DNA from: Robiginitalea sp.
Lineage (GTDB): Bacteria > Bacteroidota > Bacteroidia > Flavobacteriales > Flavobacteriaceae
Direction: 5' to 3'
DNA: 64,000 nucleotides
Assembly (NCBI GenBank): GCA_024642005.1
Contig: JAHECA010000014.1
Coordinates: 1-64,000, forward strand
Shown here: positions 17,932 to 25,744 of the stretch, piece by piece
Numbering within the stretch: the first letter of the stretch is position 1
How the letters are laid out: each line of letters opens with the position of its first letter
The notes under the pieces: model-generated
Told to the model about the DNA's origin: nothing
Seen by the model: the letters and a program-made list of their open reading frames with translations, nothing else
Databases searched by the model: none
Program-made: the position numbers and the translations under genes

Positions 17932-18348
17932 TTAACGTTTCACGTGGAACAATTCCAGAAGTTCGTCTTCTGCCAGGCGCATCTCCCCTTTAAGCTCGGG
18001 AGTTGCGTCATCCATGCCCATGAGGTGTAACACCCCATGGATCATTACCCGCCGTAGTTCCTCGGCCGAAGTAACCCCATAGGTCTCCGCGTTTTCCGTA
18101 ACGCGGTCTACCGAGATAAACAAGTCGCCCTTTAATCCTTCGCCCGATTCCGGAAAGGTTATAATATCTGTAAGAAAATCGTGCTGTAGGTACTTTTTGT
18201 TGATTTCGAGCAAGTATGCGTCCGAGCAAAAAATGAAATGCAATTCGTCAACCTCGCAATTTTTCAATTCTACACACTTATTTATCCACTTTGTGTGCTT
18301 CAAAGGGCTATCAAGCTCATATTCAGTCTCGTAGTGGTATTCTATCAT
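17932..18348 (-). CDS. ybeY: rRNA maturation endoribonuclease YbeY
   Basis: 138 residues. YbeY is a zinc-dependent RNase for 16S rRNA maturation and ribosome quality control. The catalytic motif reads HGVLHLMGMDD near residues 109-119: the first two histidines are present, but the position that is histidine in E. coli (HGxLHLxGxDH) is aspartate here. From memory, Bacteroidetes homologues often also lack that third histidine. The last codons (FHVKR) are written in a parS-like palindrome. The gene overlaps the end of the DUF4175 gene by 26 bp and precedes mnmG by 2 bp. Confidence 0.93.
   Translation of the reverse strand: MIEYHYETEYELDSPLKHTKWINKCVELKNCEVDELHFIFCSDAYLLEINKKYLQHDFLTDIITFPESGEGLKGDLFISVDRVTENAETYGVTSAEELRRVMIHGVLHLMGMDDATPELKGEMRLAEDELLELFHVKR
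17937..17951. promoter_or_regulatory. parS-like site 2 (inside the 3' end of ybeY)
   Basis: Read on the minus strand the site is TGTTCCACGTGAAAC, matching the ParB consensus TGTTNCACGTGNAACA at every defined position except the last base, which is G. It encodes the final FHVK of YbeY and ends just before the mnmG start, 1.88 kb from site 1. Confidence 0.72.
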
Positions 18349-21300
18349 CTTCGTTGAAATAGCGCTTAACCTTATTTTTATAAAGGAGGCGCAAAGGTAG
18401 TGCTTGTCTGTTTAATATTTCAACATCTTCTCCCTGATTTTCAAAGCTTTCTGGGCGCGTTAGAATCGGCGCAGTAAATCCGTCTAGATTACTCCGGCTT
18501 TGTCGTTCCTGTGTCTCCCCCTGCTGCAGAGCGGCGTTTTTTAGTCGCAACAATTGCTCCCTGATTTGTGTCAGGCGTTGTTCGGTTTGCCGGGTTATGC
18601 CGTTTTCGAGCAGGTCATTTTCGAATCGCTCCATCTCCTGTGTAATGCGCTTGGCTAACTGGCGGTCATTTTCGTCTATGAGATCGTTTAACTGCTCTTC
18701 CAGTGCAGCCCTGATACGCTGTTGCTCTTTGTAGATTTCGAACAATTCTTCATAGCCCATTTCCTGCCCATCCCCTGAAGCGCCTTCGTTCCCTTCTCCT
18801 TTGTCGCCAGTGCCGCCGTCTTTTCCGGTCTGTTTTCCATCCTTGCCATTCATGCCCTCCTGTTCGCCCTTATCGCCCTGGTCTCCCTTGGATCCTTCCT
18901 GCCCCTGTTGTTCGCCTGGGGTCGGTTCCTTGCCTTCGTTGCCCGGTTTTCCTCCTTGCATCCGCTCCTGCAACTCTTGTTGACTTTGAATAATGTCAGG
19001 CAATTGAAAATCTGCCCCCCCCTGCCCGTTACCCGGTTTCAGTGAGCTTTGCATATTTTCGAGAATATCCGCTAAAAGGGAGGCAAGTTCATTCGAAGCC
19101 GTTATGACATATTGCTGGTACGCGGCCCCCCGATACCACTGATTTTCACTCAGGCTCTCGAGCCCTTTGTCAACATTGTAATATACTTCCGTAATCTGTT
19201 TGTTTACGTGCTCCGCAATTTCAGGCCTGCGCAGCGACAAGGCAAACAAACTGTCGTCTACGTGCTCAAATAACTTACGCAGCTCTTGTTGCCGTAAGAT
19301 ATCTCCCGACCGGTATAAGGATCCTTCTTCCTGCGCGCGGATGGCATCAAACAAGTCTTCCTGCTGCAAGGAGAAAATAACCAGGTTGTCCAAAACCTGA
19401 CGGAGCATTTCTGCGTCTTCCGCATTCTCACTCTGGGAAGCCCCTGCTGTATCTTGTTCAAGCCCCTGCGCCACTTCCTTTAGTTTGCGTGACGCCGCCT
19501 TTTGTTTCTGATCGGCAGCCTCGGCAGCCTTTTCACTCTCCGAAGTGCTCGTCTGACCGGCCCCATCCTGCTTTTTCAATTCGTCCAAAGCCTCTTTCTG
19601 GTCTGTTTCAATAGAGCGCTCCTTTTGGGAATCCCTGCGCCAGGGAAGTGGCTTGCGAAGTCCTTTGTTGTCCTTATCAAACTGGTCGAGTTCCTTCTGC
19701 AGCGCATTGAAAGCAGCATTCAGCTCCTGTTGTTCCTTGTCCCCGAAAGATTCCTTAAGATCGTCTAGGCCGGAAAGCGCTTCCTGCCGTTCTGCCAATT
19801 TCTTCAACCTGGACGCCAGATCGCGCGCCTTTTGGGTGATATAGTACCTTTTGGTAAGTTCGAGGAGCTGCTCAAGGCTTCGTGTATTGCTTTCCCTGCT
19901 TTTGCCCAATTCTTCGAGACGCTCCTGCAGCTCTTCCTGGTCCATTTTATCCATCAGCTGCTGCATTTCCTCCAACAGGGCGGCATTTTTGCGGGCTTCC
20001 AGCTCCTGCCGCTCCAGGCGCTCCTGTAACAAGTCGTTCGCGGGGCCCTTTTCGGTTTCCTTTTCCAGGTTTTCAGAAAGCGATTTGGAAAATTTTTCCA
20101 TCAGCAATTCCTGTTGTTTTTGCTTTTCCACCAGCCCGTTTAACTCCTGACGATTTGAATACCCCAATTCTTTCTGTTCCTTTTGCTTTTTCAGAAAGGC
20201 ATCCCAATCGGCGGCATTGCGCTCCCGCTGTTTTTGGCCACGCTTCAGGTTTTCCAGAATGCCCTTTTGGGCATTCATCCGTTCCTGTTCCTGTTCTGAC
20301 TCATCCAATAGCGTAATTCGGAAGTCGCCTGTTTTTGCCAGTTTGCCACCGTGTACCCCGTCGTTGTCGCGTGCCTGAAAATGCACCAGATAACGCTTCC
20401 CGGGTTCCCATTGCAGCCCGGAAGGAAACGTGTAGTAAAAAGTTTCCTGGTTCCCGGCCGGACGGCCCAGGTTAATGGTCTGAACGCTGTCGGCCGGGTC
20501 TTCGCTACGACAGACCAACTGTAGGGAAGAAAGACCGTAATCGTCTGAAACCGTACCGCCAAAGTAAACCAGATTCGGGTTCAGGGTATCGCGCTGCATA
20601 CTTGCCTCGATGCGTGGATATTCGTCGCGGACCACCTGGATGTGATAGGCCAAACGGTCGTATTCCCGAACTTTCTTGTTGGAGGTGCTGATCACATAAT
20701 CTCGGGAATTGAACCACCTCTTCTGAATGGCGTATTCATCGCCTTTGCGATCAGCCAGCAGCAAGGTGTCGGCATCTGAGTAGTTTATCGTATCGGTATT
20801 AATTGCCCGCAGATTCCAGCGCACCAAGGTTCCTTCGGGCACTGTGGTATTGCCGGTGCCTTTAATGACTTGGCGGGGCTGACCGAGGTACTCAGGGTAG
20901 GTCAATTCCATTTCGAAACGGTCAATCACGGGAACCTTTAAAACGCGCAGCTCGAATTCAGCAGACCGAAAGCCGTTTGCCTCGAAATAAAAGGTCGCAT
21001 CCTGCAAGGGGGGCTTGAGGATGTGTTCAAAATAGGTCAGGCGGTCTTCCATCAAAAAGGGCGACCCGTTTATTACCAGGCGTACTTCGTCTGGCTGTAC
21101 ATTGCCCGGGGTTTTGACCTTCAGTGCCACAGGGCGGTTTTCCAATACCTCCAGGTCGGTTTCCCATAGTTCGAAGCGAAAGGGAGCCGGTGGTTCAAAA
21201 GCCACGTTGTAGCGAATAACCCTTTGGTATGAGCTCAAAAACGCTATTCCCCTTCCGCTGAACCAAATCAGAACCGCCAGACCGACCGGTATCAAAACGT

Positions 21301-21763
21301 ATCTTACAAGCCTAAGCGGCTCTCTGAGATTTACTGCCTGATAGAAGGGCACCGCCTTAAGCTGGTTGGATCGCTGTTCTATCCCCGCCAATATCAGCTC
21401 AGATTTTTGAGGATTCTCTGCGAGCTCCAGCAGGTTAACCAACCGATCCTGAACCTGTGGAAAGTGTTCGCCAATGAGCCGCGAACCCTCCAGGTGGGTG
21501 AGGCCCTTCCGAAGCCGGAATAGCCTTAAAACAGGGGTCAGAACCTGACGCACCAGCAGAAAGCCCTCGAGCAGGAGGCCCGAACAAAGCAACAGTAAAC
21601 GCCCCATGGGGCTGAACCAAAGGAAGTATTCCAGGGCCCCTATTATCAGGAATAACAGCCCCCCGAAAAAGAGAAAAAGGAAAGTGCCCTGCAACAATTG
21701 CCGTTTGTAATAACGGCTTATGAAGGCTTCCAGCTTTTCCAGGATAAGTTCGTAAGAACCCAA
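18323..21763 (-). CDS. DUF4175 family membrane protein
   Basis: 1146 residues. Two or three N-terminal membrane helices (about 25-85) plus another near 155-175 anchor a long extracytoplasmic region with beta-rich segments, then an extended coiled coil rich in E, K and Q (about 480-760). A glycine/lysine/glutamate tract with collagen-like G-x-x spacing spans about 935-1000. I recognise the family DUF4175, common in Bacteroidetes next to ybeY and mnmG; its role is unknown. The start is probably the TTG at 21763: an in-frame stop lies two codons upstream and the family domain (GSYELILEKLEAF) starts at once. Confidence 0.88.
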   Translation of the reverse strand: MGSYELILEKLEAFISRYYKRQLLQGTFLFLFFGGLLFLIIGALEYFLWFSPMGRLLLLCSGLLLEGFLLVRQVLTPVLRLFRLRKGLTHLEGSRLIGEHFPQVQDRLVNLLELAENPQKSELILAGIEQRSNQLKAVPFYQAVNLREPLRLVRYVLIPVGLAVLIWFSGRGIAFLSSYQRVIRYNVAFEPPAPFRFELWETDLEVLENRPVALKVKTPGNVQPDEVRLVINGSPFLMEDRLTYFEHILKPPLQDATFYFEANGFRSAEFELRVLKVPVIDRFEMELTYPEYLGQPRQVIKGTGNTTVPEGTLVRWNLRAINTDTINYSDADTLLLADRKGDEYAIQKRWFNSRDYVISTSNKKVREYDRLAYHIQVVRDEYPRIEASMQRDTLNPNLVYFGGTVSDDYGLSSLQLVCRSEDPADSVQTINLGRPAGNQETFYYTFPSGLQWEPGKRYLVHFQARDNDGVHGGKLAKTGDFRITLLDESEQEQERMNAQKGILENLKRGQKQRERNAADWDAFLKKQKEQKELGYSNRQELNGLVEKQKQQELLMEKFSKSLSENLEKETEKGPANDLLQERLERQELEARKNAALLEEMQQLMDKMDQEELQERLEELGKSRESNTRSLEQLLELTKRYYITQKARDLASRLKKLAERQEALSGLDDLKESFGDKEQQELNAAFNALQKELDQFDKDNKGLRKPLPWRRDSQKERSIETDQKEALDELKKQDGAGQTSTSESEKAAEAADQKQKAASRKLKEVAQGLEQDTAGASQSENAEDAEMLRQVLDNLVIFSLQQEDLFDAIRAQEEGSLYRSGDILRQQELRKLFEHVDDSLFALSLRRPEIAEHVNKQITEVYYNVDKGLESLSENQWYRGAAYQQYVITASNELASLLADILENMQSSLKPGNGQGGADFQLPDIIQSQQELQERMQGGKPGNEGKEPTPGEQQGQEGSKGDQGDKGEQEGMNGKDGKQTGKDGGTGDKGEGNEGASGDGQEMGYEELFEIYKEQQRIRAALEEQLNDLIDENDRQLAKRITQEMERFENDLLENGITRQTEQRLTQIREQLLRLKNAALQQGETQERQSRSNLDGFTAPILTRPESFENQGEDVEILNRQALPLRLLYKNKVKRYFNEDDRIPLRD

Positions 21764-21819
21764 AATTCATATATTTAATGACAATATAGTACGCTGGCAC
21801 TGAATCAGGGCCCAAAAAC

Positions 21820-22878
21820 ATGTTAAAAGCCGGAATCATGTCTTTCAAATACTTTGCTGCCTACAGCATCCCTCTTGCAGCCTACCTGGGGTTTTCTTAC
21901 GGTGGAGTCTGGAGCTTCCTGACGCCGGCCTATGCCTTTCTGGCCATCCCTTTGCTCGAATACCTGCTGCCCCAGGATGACTCAAACCTCTCGGCCGAAA
22001 AACGCAACAAAGAACAGGTGAACCCGCTGTACGATCTCATGCTTTACGCCAACGTCTTCATTGTCTTCGGGCTCATCTGGAAAGTTTGCAACATGCTTGT
22101 TTCCTACGCTTACACCCCTTTTGAATATGTGGGATTTGTTTTGTCTCTGGGCATTGTTCTGGGCACCAATGGCATCAATGTCGGGCATGAGCTCGGCCAC
22201 CGGCAGCATTCATGGGAACGATTTCTTGGGAAACTGCTGCTGCTCCCGAGCCACTACCTGCATTTTTACATCGAACACAATTTCGGGCACCATCTGCATG
22301 CGGCGACCCTTGAAGACCCCGCCACGGCCCGCTATAACCAGTCTGTCTATCATTTCTGGGGCACTTCCGTAGTTCGCCAGTACCGCAATGCGTGGCGGAT
22401 TCAGCTCGACCTGCTCAAACGGGGAGGACATGGCTATTTATCCTTTTACAATGATATGCTCTGGTATCTCGCCATTGAAGCGCTGTACCTGGGGCTGGGC
22501 TATTTCCTGTTTGGCCCGTTTGTGATGCTCTTCCTTATAGCTTCTGGCATTGTCGGGTTCCTGCTCCTGGAAACCGTAAATTACATTGAACACTACGGCC
22601 TGTTGCGCAGCAAACTCCCCTCAGGGCGTTATGAGCGGGTGCGGGAGGTGCATTCGTGGAACAGCAACCACATCATGGGCCGGATTATCCTCTATGAGCT
22701 CACCCGGCACAGCGACCACCATTACAAATCCTCAAAAAAGTATCAGGTGTTGGACTACCACAGCCAATCGCCTGAGATGCCTTACGGTTACCCCACCTCC
22801 GTGGTGATCTCCCTAATCCCGCCACTGTGGTTCCGCATCATGAATCCCCGGGTGCCCCCGGAGATGAAACCCGTTTAG
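21820..22878 (+). CDS. alkB: AlkB-type alkane 1-monooxygenase (membrane di-iron hydroxylase)
   Basis: 352 residues with about six membrane helices. The histidine boxes of the AlkB/desaturase superfamily are intact: HELGHR (near 126), EHNFGHHLH (near 150) and TRHSDHHY (near 296), with the AlkB-typical NYIEHYGL (near 253). The enzyme would hydroxylate terminal carbons of alkanes or related lipids, using electrons from rubredoxin. No rubredoxin or rubredoxin reductase gene is in the window. The ATG at 21838 (MSFKYF) is an equally good start. It is divergent from DUF4175 and followed by gltX with its own promoter. Confidence 0.9.
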   Translation: MLKAGIMSFKYFAAYSIPLAAYLGFSYGGVWSFLTPAYAFLAIPLLEYLLPQDDSNLSAEKRNKEQVNPLYDLMLYANVFIVFGLIWKVCNMLVSYAYTPFEYVGFVLSLGIVLGTNGINVGHELGHRQHSWERFLGKLLLLPSHYLHFYIEHNFGHHLHAATLEDPATARYNQSVYHFWGTSVVRQYRNAWRIQLDLLKRGGHGYLSFYNDMLWYLAIEALYLGLGYFLFGPFVMLFLIASGIVGFLLLETVNYIEHYGLLRSKLPSGRYERVREVHSWNSNHIMGRIILYELTRHSDHHYKSSKKYQVLDYHSQSPEMPYGYPTSVVISLIPPLWFRIMNPRVPPEMKPV

Positions 22879-22884
22879 CCATCC

Positions 22885-22914
22885 TTGCGGGTTCGGCCAT
22901 CCTGCCTATCTTTG
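22885..22914 (+). promoter_or_regulatory. gltX promoter (TTG-19-TATCTTTG)
   Basis: -33 TTG (22885-22887), 19-bp spacer and -7 TATCTTTG (22907-22914) agree with the Bacteroidetes consensus. The gltX ATG is 20 nt downstream of the -7 element. Confidence 0.75.
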
Positions 22915-22933
22915 CCTTCCTATAGGCCATTCC

Positions 22934-24457
22934 ATGGAAAACACGGTTCGCGTACGATTTGCCCCCAGCCCGACAGGGCCCCTTCACATTGGCGGGGTTC
23001 GTACGGCACTTTTTAATTACTTGTTTGCCAAAAAACACGGAGGCCGCTTTGTGCTGCGTATCGAAGACACCGATCAGAGCCGCTTTGTTCCCGGAGCCGA
23101 GGAGTACATTATAGAAGCCCTGGAATGGCTGGGCATTCCCTTCGACGAAGGACCGGGAAAGAAAGGGCCTTTTGGTCCCTATCGCCAAAGCGACCGCAAG
23201 GCCTTATATGAAAGTTATGCCCGGGAATTACTTGAAAAGGGCTGGGCCTATTACGCCTTCGACCAGCCCGAACACCTCGAGGCGCATCGAAAGGAGCATG
23301 AAGAAAAAGGGAAAACCTTTATTTACAATTGGCATAATCGGGAAAAGCTCGAGAACTCATTGACCTTATCCCCCGCTGCACTTGAGGAAAAACTGAAAAA
23401 GGGCACGCCCTATGTCATCCGTTTTAAGTGGCCCAAAGACGGTTCACTGGTATTGCAGGACCACATCAGGGGGGCTATCCATATAGATACCAACACCCTG
23501 GACGACAAGGTGCTTTTCAAAAGCGACGGTATGCCAACCTACCACCTCGCCAACATCGTGGACGACCACCTGATGCAGATAACCCATGTGATTCGGGGTG
23601 AAGAATGGCTTCCCTCCCTGCCGCTGCACGTGCAATTGTACGAGGCGTTTGGCTGGAAGGCCCCTGAATTTGCTCACCTGCCCCTGATTATGAAGCCCAC
23701 AGGGAAAGGCAAGCTGAGCAAGCGCGACGGGGAAAAGATGGGCTTCCCGGTATTTCCGCTCAGCTGGAAGGAAAGCGCGGGGTATCGCGAAGCCGGCTAT
23801 TTCCCGGAGGCCGTTCTCAATTTCCTGGCCATGCTGGGGTGGAACCCGGGCACCGAGCAGGAAATTTTCAGCAAGGAAGAACTCATTTCCCTTTTCGACC
23901 TGGATCGGGTTCAAAAGTCGGGGGCGCGTTTTGACCCTGACAAAAACAAATGGTACAACCACCAATACCTCCAGCAAAAGCCCGTTGAGGAGCTCCTGCC
24001 GCCATTTCGGGAACTGTTGGAAAAAAAAGGCGTGTCGGCAGAAGCCCTGGAACCGGCGCGGCTGATGCGCATTATAGAACTCCTTCGGGAGCGGGCTTCA
24101 TTCGTCTATGAACTTTGGGATCTGGGCCGCTACTTGTTCGAAGCCCCTTCCCAATACGACGAAAAGGCAGCCCGGAAGCAATGGAAACCAAACACCCCCA
24201 TCATTCTTCAACAACTCTCCGGAATTCTCAAACAGGCAGACCGCTTTGAAAGCGCCTCCCTTGAAGCTGACGTCAAAGCCTGGATTGAATCCTCCGGCCT
24301 TTCGTTCGGGCAGGTGATGCCCCCGCTCCGCCTGGTCTTGGTAGGCTCCATGCAGGGTCTCCACCTTTTTGATATTATGGCCCTGATTGGAAAAGCCGAA
24401 ACCCTTTCCCGTATCACCAGGGGGATTGATGTTTTGCGCCCCGTCGACGAACTGTAA
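22934..24457 (+). CDS. gltX: Glutamyl-tRNA synthetase
   Basis: 507 residues, class I synthetase that charges tRNA-Glu in the cytosol. The HIGH motif is PSPTGPLHIGG (residues 11-21) and the KMSKS-type loop is KGKLSKRDG (near 257-265), the usual GltX variant. The C-terminal helical anticodon-binding domain is present and the length is normal. It has a consensus promoter directly upstream. Because glnS is also in this window, this enzyme is likely discriminating rather than also charging tRNA-Gln; that conclusion is inference. Confidence 0.97.
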   Translation: MENTVRVRFAPSPTGPLHIGGVRTALFNYLFAKKHGGRFVLRIEDTDQSRFVPGAEEYIIEALEWLGIPFDEGPGKKGPFGPYRQSDRKALYESYARELLEKGWAYYAFDQPEHLEAHRKEHEEKGKTFIYNWHNREKLENSLTLSPAALEEKLKKGTPYVIRFKWPKDGSLVLQDHIRGAIHIDTNTLDDKVLFKSDGMPTYHLANIVDDHLMQITHVIRGEEWLPSLPLHVQLYEAFGWKAPEFAHLPLIMKPTGKGKLSKRDGEKMGFPVFPLSWKESAGYREAGYFPEAVLNFLAMLGWNPGTEQEIFSKEELISLFDLDRVQKSGARFDPDKNKWYNHQYLQQKPVEELLPPFRELLEKKGVSAEALEPARLMRIIELLRERASFVYELWDLGRYLFEAPSQYDEKAARKQWKPNTPIILQQLSGILKQADRFESASLEADVKAWIESSGLSFGQVMPPLRLVLVGSMQGLHLFDIMALIGKAETLSRITRGIDVLRPVDEL

Positions 24458-24527
24458 CTTTTTCGGCCACGTAGCGACCAATTGTACGATCCTTCGTATC
24501 TTCTCGTAGAAATCAAAACACATCGCC

Positions 24528-25457
24528 ATGGGCACCTTTTTCATCTGGACACCCCTCCTGTTGCTGGGATTGGTAATCCTATTCAGTTCCTTCTTTGTCG
24601 TAAAGCAACAGACCGCCATGCTGGTCGAGCGGTTCGGCCGGTTCCAAAGTGTCCGCAACTCGGGCCTGCAAATGAAAATTCCGCTGGTCGACCGGATAGC
24701 CGGCAGGCTCAGCCTGAAAATCCAGCAGCTCGATGTTATTGTAGAAACCAAGACCCTCGACGACGTTTTTGTAAAACTTAAGGTGTCTGTACAGTACGTG
24801 GTCATCAGGGACAAAGTGTACGAGGCATTCTACAAACTCGAATACCCCCACGAGCAAATCACTTCGTATGTTTTTGACGTGGTGCGGGCAGAAGTGCCGA
24901 AAATGAAACTCGACGACGTCTTTGTAAAAAAAGACGATATCGCCATTGCTGTTAAGGCCGAATTGCAGGACGCCATGCTTGAATACGGGTATGACATCAT
25001 CAAGACACTGGTAACCGACATAGACCCGGATGCCCAGGTTAAGGCGGCCATGAACCGGATAAACGCGGCAGAACGCGAAAAGATTGCCGCACAGTTCGAA
25101 GGAGATGCCGCCCGAATCCTGATCGTCGAAAAAGCAAAGGCCGAAGCTGAAAGCAAGCGCTTGCAGGGGCAGGGCATTGCCGACCAGCGCCGGGAGATTG
25201 CCAGGGGCCTTGAAGAATCGGTGGAAGTGCTCAACAAGGTTGGCATCAATTCACAGGAAGCCTCTGCCCTTATAGTGGTGACCCAACATTACGACACGCT
25301 TCAGGCCATTGGAGAAGAGACCAATACCAACCTGATCTTGCTGCCTAATTCTCCGCAGGCAGGCAGCGACATGCTCAACAACATGGTTGCCTCCTTCACG
25401 GCCAGCAACCAAATCGGGGAAGCCATGAAAAATCAAAACAAGAAATCTCGCGACTAG
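24528..25457 (+). CDS. SPFH/band 7 (stomatin/QmcA-like) membrane protein
   Basis: 309 residues. An N-terminal membrane helix (about 5-25) is followed by a full SPFH/prohibitin domain (about 25-200: QQTAMLVERFGRF, KIQQLDVIVETKTLDDVFV, VFDVVRAEVPKMKLDDVF) and an A/E/K-rich coiled coil (RINAAEREKIAAQFEGDAA). Such proteins form membrane-bound ring assemblies that organise membrane domains or control proteases such as FtsH. It most resembles the stomatin/QmcA branch. It lies 70 bp after gltX and ends in a strong terminator. Confidence 0.92.
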   Translation: MGTFFIWTPLLLLGLVILFSSFFVVKQQTAMLVERFGRFQSVRNSGLQMKIPLVDRIAGRLSLKIQQLDVIVETKTLDDVFVKLKVSVQYVVIRDKVYEAFYKLEYPHEQITSYVFDVVRAEVPKMKLDDVFVKKDDIAIAVKAELQDAMLEYGYDIIKTLVTDIDPDAQVKAAMNRINAAEREKIAAQFEGDAARILIVEKAKAEAESKRLQGQGIADQRREIARGLEESVEVLNKVGINSQEASALIVVTQHYDTLQAIGEETNTNLILLPNSPQAGSDMLNNMVASFTASNQIGEAMKNQNKKSRD

Positions 25458-25478
25458 TTTTCCGAAATACTCTATAGC

Positions 25479-25510
25479 AAGCCCCCGATCTTGTTCCGGG
25501 GGCTTTTTTA
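25479..25510 (+). terminator. Intrinsic terminator after the SPFH gene
   Basis: Stem AGCCCCCG/CGGGGGCT (25480-25487 and 25497-25504), 9-nt loop, followed by six T. The remaining 25511-25744 holds no gene; a TATCGA/TCGATA inverted repeat near 25710-25736 lacks a T-tract. Confidence 0.92.
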
Positions 25511-25744
25511 TGCCTTGCGCCAACTGAAAGCTGAATTTCAGACCCGGATTTCCGCCTACCCCATTTTGGAACGCAGTCCAACGCCTGCCTAAAGCGAAAA
25601 CCGCACTGGCCGCTCCGTCTGGGGCGATCGGGGCCCAGGGCGGCCAAGGAGCCGAAGGCAAGCAGATCGCCCTTTAAAACGCCTCAGGGAAAGGCTCTTT
25701 AAATAGAATATATCGATTGGTATCGTTGTGTCGATAGGCGCGGC

